From Microbispora sp. H13382 (GTDB lineage: Bacteria; Actinomycetota; Actinomycetes; Streptosporangiales; Streptosporangiaceae), in contig NZ_JABBXA010000001.1 of the NCBI RefSeq assembly GCF_014161445.1, positions 781,566-845,565 on the forward strand: DNA of 64,000 nt. Direction: 5' to 3'. The translations under genes were made by a program, and so were the position numbers. Below, in pieces: positions 39,797 to 47,700 of the stretch. The stretch's first letter is position 1, and each line of letters starts with the position of its first letter. The notes under the pieces were generated by a model, which did no database searches, had not been told where the DNA came from, and saw nothing but the letters and a program-made list of their open reading frames with translations.

Positions 39797-40956
39797 GCCG
39801 GCACCTCGGCCGGGACCTGGACGGACGGCAGCGAGATCGAGACACGCAGGCCTCCCCGCGGCAGGGCGAGCAGTTCGAGCCGCCCGCCGTGAGCGGCCGC
39901 GATCGCCGCGACGATGGACAGCCCGAGGCCGGAGCCGTTCTCGGACCCGGTGCGATCCGCGCCGAGCCGCTCGAAGGGCTGTGCGAGCCGGTCCGCATCC
40001 CGCTGGTCGAGGACGCGTCCCCCGGTCTCCACGACGAGCCGGACCTCGGCGTCCTCCCGGGAGGTCTCGAGCCGGATCCAGCCGTCGTCCTCGTTGTGCG
40101 TCACGGCGTTGTCGACCACGTTCTCCACCATGCGAGCGAGCAGCGCGGTGTCGCCCCGGGTGACCATGCCTGCCCGCAGATCCTCGGTCACGGTGAGCCG
40201 TTTCGCCGTGATCCCGGTGGTGCGATCGGTCGTCGCCCGCGCGGCCAGCCGACCCAGATCGACGTCGGCGGCACCGGTCAGCGCGCCGTGCTGAGCCCTC
40301 GCCAGCACGAGGAAGCCGTCGAGCAGCCGATCCACCCGGTCCAGCTGCGTACGGAGCCGGTCGCCCAGGACGAGCGTCTGCCGCGCCGCGCCGGGCTTGG
40401 CCACGGCGACGTCCAGGGACGCGCGCATGGTCGCCAACGGGGTCCGCAACTCGTGCGAGGCGTTGGCGACGAACCGGCGCTGGGCGGCGAACGACGCCTC
40501 CAGCCGTCCCAGCAGGCCGTCGATGGTGTCGGCCAGGTCCTTCACCTCGTCCGCCGGGCCGTTGACGTCCAGACGCCGGTGCAGGTCGTCGGCGGTGATG
40601 CGCCGGGTCGCCGCGGTGATCACCCGCAGCGGGCGCAGCACCCGGCGGGCGAGCACCCGGCCGGCCAGCACGGAGACGACCGCCATCACGGTCAGCGCGA
40701 GCAGGGAGCCGACCAGCAACTGCCGGGAGTGCTGCGCGTTCACCTCGGCCAGTTGCTCCTGGAGATGACGAACGCGCTGGTCCAGCTCGTCCAGGTCGCC
40801 CGCGGCCGAGGGGTGCGGGGTGACGGGGACGCTACGCCTTACCCCGCCGGCCAGCAGGAAGGTGAGCGACAGCAGTCCGATTCCGGAGACGAGAAACACC
40901 CCGGCGTACAGGATCGTGAACCGGAGTCCCACGGTCCCGTTGCGCAACCTGATCAC
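39793..40956 (-). CDS. Sensor histidine kinase
   Basis: A 387-aa membrane kinase: a first span (FTILYAGVFLVSGIGLLSLTFLL), an extracellular loop of about 50 residues with a coiled-coil-like DELDQRVRHLQEQLAEV, a second span, a HAMP domain, a dimerisation domain with His168 (ANASHELRTPLA), and an ATPase domain with N box MVENVVDNAVTHN and G box GSGLGLSIVAAI. GTG 40956 follows a GGAGG motif at very short spacing. It partners with the adjacent response regulator and is divergent from the permease gene, a likely target. Confidence 0.93.
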   Translation of the reverse strand: MIRLRNGTVGLRFTILYAGVFLVSGIGLLSLTFLLAGGVRRSVPVTPHPSAAGDLDELDQRVRHLQEQLAEVNAQHSRQLLVGSLLALTVMAVVSVLAGRVLARRVLRPLRVITAATRRITADDLHRRLDVNGPADEVKDLADTIDGLLGRLEASFAAQRRFVANASHELRTPLATMRASLDVAVAKPGAARQTLVLGDRLRTQLDRVDRLLDGFLVLARAQHGALTGAADVDLGRLAARATTDRTTGITAKRLTVTEDLRAGMVTRGDTALLARMVENVVDNAVTHNEDDGWIRLETSREDAEVRLVVETGGRVLDQRDADRLAQPFERLGADRTGSENGSGLGLSIVAAIAAAHGGRLELLALPRGGLRVSISLPSVQVPAEVPA

Positions 40957-41041
40957 GCCTCCAGCATGCCGGGCCGGACCTAACAACGGGGTGACAGGCG
41001 TGGTTCGGGCCGGGACAGGTCCACATCCGTAGAACGGCGGC

Positions 41042-42562
41042 ATGCTCACCAGAGAACTCCTCCACCGGGAGTGGGCGGCCTTCCGCCGCCCCGCCCGGCT
41101 GATCGCCCTGGCGGCGGCGGCCCTCGTCGTGATCGCCGCCGGCCTGCTGACCGCCGCCGGGAACCGGGCGTCCTGCCAGGGGCCCTGCCCGGCCGATCCG
41201 GTCGCCGCGGACGGCTCGATCGTCGGCGACCGGTTCTGGTTCCTGCACCGCGACCTCGGCCGGGAGGGCGCCATCACCGTGCGGATGACCTCGATGACCG
41301 GCACGATCACCTATCCGCCGCCCGGCCACGACCGGATCGTCCCCGGCCTGGTGCCATGGGCGAAGGCCGGGATCATCATCAAGGACGGCGTCCGGCAGGG
41401 CTCCTCCTACGCGGCGCTCATGATGACCGGCGGGCACGGCGTGCGGATGCAGTACGACTACCGGCACGACATCGCCGCGGGTGGGACCGGCCTCGCACCG
41501 CGGTTCCCACGCTGGTTGCGCCTGACGCGGTCCGGCGACACCGTCACCGGTTCCGAGTCGGCCGACGGCCGGCGCTGGCACACCGTCGGGACGGTGAGAC
41601 TGGCCGGTCTCCCGGCGACGGCGCAGGTCGGGCTGTTCGCCACGTCCCCCGGCGACCTCACCCTACGGAAGGTCGGGCTCGGCGGGGCGGTCGAGGAGAG
41701 CCGTTTCACGCAGGCCACCGGGGTGTTCGACCACGTCACGGTGGTGGGCGGGTCCGCCGGCGAGTGGCGCGGCGAGGCCGTCGGCGAGATGAACCAGACC
41801 GACTGGGAGAAATACCACAACGCCTCCGGTGCGGTCGAGAGGGACGGCGTCGTCACCGTGAGCGGGACCGGCGACATCGGCCCGAGCGGGAGCGAGGGCG
41901 CCGTCCCCGCCGAGAGGACGCTGCCCGGTCTGGTGATCATGCTGATCGTCGTCATCGTCGTGGCCGCCCGGTTCGGCGCCCGGCCGGACACGGCGGTGTC
42001 CCGCCGGGTCCTGACCGCCCGAGCCGCGGTGCTCGGCGCCGCGACCATCGCGGCCGGACTCGCCGCCGTCGGCGTGGTCCTGCCGGCCGGCGTCGCGATC
42101 CTGAGCCGCAACGGCGTCGCCGTGCAGCCGGTCTCCGCGCTGACCGGCGTCCGGGTCGTCGCCGGGACCGCGGCGGTGCTCGCCCTCTGCGCCGTCTTGG
42201 CGTATGGGCTGGGTGCCTGGCTGCGGCGCGGCTGGGCGGCGATCACCCTCGCGGTGTCGCTCGTCGCCGTGCCCTACGTGGTGACCGCGTTCCCGTTCCT
42301 GCCCGACGACGTGTCGCGATGGCTGCTGCGGCTCACCCCGGCCGCGGGCTTGGCCGTCCAGCAGACGGCGGTGGAGTATCCGCAGGTGGTCGCCCACTAC
42401 GCGCCGTCCGCCGGCTACTTCCCGCTCCCCGGCTGGGCCGGCTTCGCCGTGTTGTGCGCGTACACGCTCGCGGTCGCCTGGCCGGCCGTGAAGCGCACGC
42501 CGGGGGAGCGGCCCGCGGACCGGCGCCAGCGTGCCGCCTCCGTTGGCGGCTCCCGTTCGTGA
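41042..42562 (+). CDS. ABC-2-like membrane protein with an extracellular beta-sandwich domain
   Basis: A 506-aa protein. One N-terminal span ([20 protein letters not shown]) leads to a large extracellular domain (residues about 45-290) whose [23 protein letters not shown] segment resembles the DUF1349 concanavalin-like fold. About five spans follow ([15 protein letters not shown] to [14 protein letters not shown]). The topology suggests an ABC-2-type permease subunit with a large loop, but no ATPase gene is adjacent. ATG 41042 is 85 bases from the divergent sensor kinase, so it is probably controlled by that two-component system. The function is inferred only from topology. Confidence 0.7.
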   Translation: MLTRELLHREWAAFRRPARLIALAAAALVVIAAGLLTAAGNRASCQGPCPADPVAADGSIVGDRFWFLHRDLGREGAITVRMTSMTGTITYPPPGHDRIVPGLVPWAKAGIIIKDGVRQGSSYAALMMTGGHGVRMQYDYRHDIAAGGTGLAPRFPRWLRLTRSGDTVTGSESADGRRWHTVGTVRLAGLPATAQVGLFATSPGDLTLRKVGLGGAVEESRFTQATGVFDHVTVVGGSAGEWRGEAVGEMNQTDWEKYHNASGAVERDGVVTVSGTGDIGPSGSEGAVPAERTLPGLVIMLIVVIVVAARFGARPDTAVSRRVLTARAAVLGAATIAAGLAAVGVVLPAGVAILSRNGVAVQPVSALTGVRVVAGTAAVLALCAVLAYGLGAWLRRGWAAITLAVSLVAVPYVVTAFPFLPDDVSRWLLRLTPAAGLAVQQTAVEYPQVVAHYAPSAGYFPLPGWAGFAVLCAYTLAVAWPAVKRTPGERPADRRQRAASVGGSRS

Positions 42563-42608
42563 CGAACCGGGTCGGGCATGCCGCGAACCGCCCGATAGGC
42601 TGCGGGAC

Positions 42609-43214
42609 GTGCTGAAGGTTGGGCTCACGGGCGGCATAGGTTCGGGCAAGAGCGAGGTGTCGCGCCGGCTCGCGGCCCGCGGCGCCGTCGTCATCGACGC
42701 GGACAAGATCGCCAGGGAGGTCGTGGAGCCGGGCACCCCCGGGATCGCGGAGATCGTCGAGGCGTTCGGCGAGGACGTGCTCCGCCCCGACGGCACGCTC
42801 GACCGGGAACGGCTCGGCGCCATCGTCTTCGCCGACGCGGAGAAGCTGAAGGTCCTCAACGGGATCGTCCACCCGAAGGTGGGCGAGCGCACCCAGCAAC
42901 TCCAGCGGGAGGCCCCGGACGACGCCGTCGTCGTCTACGACGTGCCGTTGCTCGCGGAGAACAACCTCGCCCCTCTGTACGACGTGGTCGTCGTGGTGGA
43001 CACGCCGGACGAGGTCCGGCTGGACCGTCTGCGGCGTTTCCGCGACATGCCGGAGGCGGACGCCCGCGCCCGGATCGCCGCTCAGGCCTCCCGCGAGGAC
43101 CGGCTGAGGATCGCCGACATCGTCATCGGCAACGAGGGTTCCCTGGAGGAGCTCGACGCCCAGGTCGACAAGGTCTGGCAGGACCTGAGCGCCCGGGTCT
43201 CCCCGGAGGGCTGA
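42609..43214 (+). CDS. coaE: Dephospho-CoA kinase
   Basis: Last enzyme of coenzyme A synthesis (201 aa), phosphorylating the 3'-hydroxyl of dephospho-CoA. P-loop [27 protein letters not shown] and the nucleotide-binding [10 protein letters not shown] are typical. GTG 42609 is chosen: TAGGCT (42596-42601) ends seven bases upstream, suggesting leaderless expression. Confidence 0.96.
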   Translation: MLKVGLTGGIGSGKSEVSRRLAARGAVVIDADKIAREVVEPGTPGIAEIVEAFGEDVLRPDGTLDRERLGAIVFADAEKLKVLNGIVHPKVGERTQQLQREAPDDAVVVYDVPLLAENNLAPLYDVVVVVDTPDEVRLDRLRRFRDMPEADARARIAAQASREDRLRIADIVIGNEGSLEELDAQVDKVWQDLSARVSPEG

Positions 43215-43281
43215 CGCCCCGGAAGCCCTTCGCGAATCTACAACGTAAAGCCGATCGGCCGGAATCGACGCCGCCTCAATC

Positions 43282-43311
43282 TTGACGGCCGTCGGCTAAT
43301 CCTATTAGCCT
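43282..43311 (+). promoter_or_regulatory. Promoter and TetR-type operator of the hydrolase-tetR operon
   Basis: TTGACG (43282-43287), 18 bases, TAGCCT (43306-43311), followed seven bases later by ATG 43319. The perfect inverted repeat GGCTAAT-CCT-ATTAGCC (43294-43310) covers the spacer and the -10 box, so a bound repressor would block RNA polymerase. The downstream TetR protein is the likely ligand-controlled repressor. Confidence 0.65.
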
Positions 43312-43318
43312 ATGAGCT

Positions 43319-44179
43319 ATGCACTTGAGCCTGGAGGGCGGCATGACGGAGTTCTTGAAGATAGGCGACGGCGAGATCGCGTACGACGTGACCGGGGCGG
43401 GCCCGCTGGTCGTGCTGGTTCCCGGCATGGGCGACAGCCGGCGGGCCTTCCGTTTCCTCGTCCCGGCCCTGGCCTCCGCCGGGTACCGCGTGGCGACCAC
43501 CGACCTGCGTGGGCACGGCGAGTCGAGCCTCGGCTGGGACTCCTACACGCGCAGCGACACCGCGGACGACGTCATCGCCCTGATCGAGCACCTGGGCGAG
43601 CCCGCCGTCGTCGTGGGGCACTCGTTCGCCGGTGGGGCGGCCACCATCGCGGCGGCGCGGCGGCCCGAACTGGTCACCGCCCTGGTGGAGATCGCCCCGT
43701 TCACCCGGCCGCAGAAGCCCGACCTGGGCGCCCTGCTGCGCAACGGCCGCTACCGCACGGGCATGACGCGGCTCATGGGCGTGGCGCTCCTGCGCAGCAT
43801 CGGGTTCTGGAAGAGCTACCTCGACCACGCCTACCCGGGGGTCAAGCCGGCCGACTGGACGGACTACCTGGCCGCACTGGACAAGGACCTGCGCAGGCCC
43901 GGCCGCATGGCCGTGGTCAGCGCCATGGGCGCGTCCGCCCCCGCGGACGCCGGCGCGCACCTCGACGGCATCCGGTGCCCGGCCCTGGTGGTCATGGGCA
44001 CCCACGACCCTGACTGGGCCGACCCCCGCGCCGAGGCGGACGGGGTCGTCGCCGGCATGCCGGCCGGGCTCGGGAGGGTGGTGATGATCGAGGGCGCCGG
44101 GCACTACCCGCACGCGCAGTACCCCGACGAGGTCGCCGCCGCGATGCTCGCCTTCCTCGGGGAGCGGGCCCGTGGCTAG
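43319..44179 (+). CDS. Alpha/beta hydrolase
   Basis: An alpha/beta-hydrolase-fold enzyme (286 aa from ATG 43319). The nucleophile elbow is VVGHSFAGG (Ser), the oxyanion region is VLVPGMGDSRRAF, and the late Asp and His are in MGTHDPDWADP and EGAGHYPHAQYP. The substrate is unknown. The start is ambiguous: ATG 43319 fits a leaderless message, while ATG 43343 has a GGAGGG ribosome-binding site and gives the more usual N-terminus MTEFLKIGDGEIAYD. The gene overlaps tetR by 8 bases, so hydrolase and repressor are one operon. Confidence 0.92.
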   Translation: MHLSLEGGMTEFLKIGDGEIAYDVTGAGPLVVLVPGMGDSRRAFRFLVPALASAGYRVATTDLRGHGESSLGWDSYTRSDTADDVIALIEHLGEPAVVVGHSFAGGAATIAAARRPELVTALVEIAPFTRPQKPDLGALLRNGRYRTGMTRLMGVALLRSIGFWKSYLDHAYPGVKPADWTDYLAALDKDLRRPGRMAVVSAMGASAPADAGAHLDGIRCPALVVMGTHDPDWADPRAEADGVVAGMPAGLGRVVMIEGAGHYPHAQYPDEVAAAMLAFLGERARG

Positions 44180-44753
44180 GGCGCCGCTGTCCCCGGACGC
44201 CGTCGTCGACCTGGCGCTGCGGATCGTGGACGAGGAGGGCCCCGACGCGCTCACCCTGTCCGCGGTCGCCGGGCGCGCGGGGGTCGCCACCCCCTCGCTC
44301 TACAAGCACGTACGCAACCTCGCCGAGCTGCGGGTCCTCGTCACCGGGCGGGTGCTGGGCGAGCTGACGGAGGTCGCGAGCGAGGCGGTGCTCGGCCGGT
44401 CCGGCGACGAGGCGCTGCGCGCCCTGATGGACGGCTGGCGCTCCTACGCCGCCCGGCACCCGAACCGCTACTCCGCCCTGATCCAGGCGCCCCGGCCGGA
44501 GACGGCCGAGGCGGGGGACCGGCTCATCGGCATCATCCTCGCCGCGCTGCGGGCGTACGGGCTGGAAGGCTCGGCCGCGATCCACGCGGTCCGCTGCCTG
44601 CGCGCCGCCATGCACGGCTTCGCGGTCCTGGAGGCGGCGGGCGCCTTCCAGCTCGCCGAAGACCTCGACGAGAGCCACGCCCTGCTGGCGCACATGGTCG
44701 TCTCCGGGCTCCAGACCCTCCCTAGAACGGCTCGTCCAGGGCCAGCCGCCTGA
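44172..44753 (+). CDS. TetR/AcrR family transcriptional regulator
   Basis: A 193-aa repressor. The N-terminal helix-turn-helix is TLSAVAGRAGVATPSLYKHVRNL, and the C-terminal part (residues about 80-185) resembles the TetR_C WHG-type ligand domain (LRAAMHGFAVLEAAGAF). GTG 44172 lies inside the end of the hydrolase gene. It probably binds the inverted repeat at 43294-43310 and represses its own operon. The 3' end overlaps the convergent STAND gene by 32 bases. Confidence 0.93.
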   Translation: MARAPLSPDAVVDLALRIVDEEGPDALTLSAVAGRAGVATPSLYKHVRNLAELRVLVTGRVLGELTEVASEAVLGRSGDEALRALMDGWRSYAARHPNRYSALIQAPRPETAEAGDRLIGIILAALRAYGLEGSAAIHAVRCLRAAMHGFAVLEAAGAFQLAEDLDESHALLAHMVVSGLQTLPRTARPGPAA

Positions 44754-47700
44754 CCTCGGGCAGGTACTCGTCCAGCTCGCCGGGCTCGAACCGGCACATG
44801 CCGATGACGTACCAGAACTGGCCCGTCACGTCGCCCTCCAGCTTGTACAGCCCGCCGGGCGAGAACGCGGCCCAGCCCTCCGACAGGCCGAGCAGGGTGG
44901 CACGGCGTTCGCGGCGGGCGACGTCCCACAGGATCGCCACGCCGTCGTCCCCGGCGCTGGCGAGCAGGTCCCCGGAGGGGTGGAAGGCGACCGACCAGAC
45001 CCGGCGGCCGTGCCCGGCGAGGGACGCGACGCGCGCGCCGGAGGCCGGGTCCCACAGGTGGACGGCGAGGTCGTCCCCGGCGGTGGCGAGCAGGTCGCCC
45101 GACGGGCTGAACGCCGCCGTCCACAGCCGCCCGCCGCCGTCGAGCACGCGCAGGCACTCGCCGGAGGCGGTCTCCCACAGGCGGGCGGTGCCGTCGTTGC
45201 TCGCGCTCGCGAGCAGGCCGCCCGTCGGGGAGAAGGCCACCGCGTAAACCCGGTCGCCGTGCCCGTTCAGCGTCGCCGCCGACCGGCCGGTCGACACGTC
45301 CCACAGCCGGACCTTGCGGTCGTCGCAGCCGGTGGCCACGAGCCGGCCGTCAGGACTGAAGGCGATCGACCTGACCCGGCCCCGGTGCCCGGTGAGGTTG
45401 GCGACCTGGCGTCCGGAGGGGCGGTACCACAGCCGGACGCTGTCGTCGTCGTTCGCGGTGGCCAGCAGTTGCCCGTCGGGGCTGAACGCCTCCGCCCACA
45501 CATGGTCGGTCTCCACGTTGAGCTCGCGCTCGTACGTCCCGGCGACCGGGTTCCACAGGTAGACGCCGCCGTCGTTGCTCGCGGTGGCGAGCAACGGGCC
45601 CGCCGGGCTGAAGACGGCCGACACCAGCCGGTCGGCCGTCCCGGTGAGCGAGCGCAGGCGGCGGCCCGTGACCGGGTCCCACAGCCGTACGTAGCCGTCG
45701 TTGCCGCAGGCGGCGAGCATGCCGCCGTCGGCGGAGAACCGCACGGACGTGACACGGCGGCCGTGGCCGCGCAGCGTCTGGACGCACTGACCGGTGTGGG
45801 GATCCCACAACCGGGCGGTGCCGTCGTTGCTGCCGGTCGCGAGCTGCCGGCCGTCCGGGCGGAACGCGAACGGCCACACCGATCCCCGGTGCCCGGTCAG
45901 CTCGGCCCGCGTCTGGCCGGTGCGGTGGTCCCAGAGCCGGACGACCCCGTCGCTGTCGCCGGTCGCCAGCAGTTCACCGGTGGGATCGAACAGGACCTGG
46001 TAGACCGCGCCGCGGTGCCCAGGCAGGCTGCCGGCCGCCGCGCCCGTGACAGGGTCCCACAGCCGTACGGCTCCCTCGGTGTCGCCGGAGGCGAGCAGCC
46101 GGCCCTCCGGATGGAAGGCGAGGGTGTAGATCCGACCGGGATGACCGGTCAGCTCGTGCAGCGCGGCGCCGGTGCGGGGGTCCCAGACGCGCAGCACGCC
46201 CTGGGCGTCCCCGGCGGCCAGGCGGGTGCCGTCGGGGCTCAGGGCCAGGCGGTAGACGGCCCCGCTGTGGCCGTGCAGGTGGTGACGCACGCGCCCGGTG
46301 GCGAGGTCCCACACGCGGATCGCCCCGGCGCTGTCGCCGGTCACCAGCAGTCCCGGCAGGAACACGGCGGTGTAGATCGGGGCGGTGTGGCCCGGCAGCT
46401 CCCACGCCGGCTCCCCGGACCTCCAGATCCGCATGATCCCGTCCGCGCCGCCGGCCGCGATCAGGTCGCCGGAGGTGACCACGGGCCACACTCCCTCGGC
46501 ATGAGCGCGCAGGACGTGCGACGGCTCGCCGGTGGCCGGATCCCACACCCGGACGGTTCCGTCGCTCGCGCCGGTCACCAGCCCGGCCTCGCCGTAGGCG
46601 ACCTTGTAGACGCGGCCCCGGTGGCCCTGCAGCGTCCGCAGGACGGACCCGGTGACGCTGTCGCAGACCAGGACACCGCCGTCCTCCCCGCCCAAGGCGA
46701 GCACGCCGCCGTCGGGGCGGTAGGCGACCGGTTCGGGCAGGCGGCTGCTCTCGAAGTGGTAGCCGTACGGCACGCCGACGACGGCGGGGGCCGGCTCGGC
46801 GCCGACCCGCCCGCCGTCCGCGCCGGCGCCGTCGGGCGCGACGGCGGCGCCGCGCAGCTCCGGCGCTCCCCGGGGGACGCCGGTGACGTCGATGAGCGCG
46901 GCCCGGTCCCAGCGGCTGCCCTCGACGGCGGCGTCCCGCAGGTCGGCGCGGGCGAGCCGGGCCCGGGTGAAATCGGCCCCGCGCAGGTCGGCGCCGACGA
47001 GGACGGCCTCGTCGAGGCGCGCCCCGGCCAGGCGGGCGTCCCGCAGCACGGCGTGGGACAGATCGGCCCCGACGAGGCGGGCGTCGGTCAGGTCGGCGCC
47101 GGTGAGGTCCACGCCCTGCAGCTCCCGGTACGACAGGTCCTCGCCGCTGAGCCGTGCCCCGCGCAGGTCGGTCCTGGCCGAGGTGCGCAGCCGGGTGGTC
47201 ACCTTGATGGCGTTGGCCCGCGCCACGTCGCCCGCGCCGGGGGAGGCGAGCGTGCGCGCGGCCCACGCCTGCAGCCGCGAGGCGTCGGCCAGGTCGCACA
47301 GGAAGTCGACGGTCAGCGCCGACAGGGGCCGCAGGCCCAGGCCCCCCGCGTGGCCGGTGCCGAGCGACTCCGCGAGGTGCCGGGCCACCAGCCACTCCAC
47401 GACCGAGGCGTGGATGAACCCGAACAACCCCTCGTCCGTGCGCACCAGCAGGCTGCCGGCTCCGACGGCGTGCGCGGCCTGCTCGGGCGTCAGCCGCGCG
47501 GCCCCCTGCCCTCCCGTGGTCCCCGTGCCGTCCGCGCCCGGCCCGTACGGCACGCGGGTCTGCGCGTCGGAGGCCAGGCCGGTGAGCGTGTCGGCGGCCT
47601 CGGCCAGCTCCGCCGGCCGCAGGTAGGTCTCACCGGTCTCCCACAGCCGCAGCGCGAGCGTGGTCGCGGCCCGCCACAGCTCCTCGCGGGTCAGTCCGCC

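Noticed and set aside
44900..46740. Regularly spaced DNA repeats suggesting a repeat array or CRISPR
   Set aside because: The period of about 120-126 bases matches WD40 repeats at protein level; the DNA units are diverged and there are no spacers.
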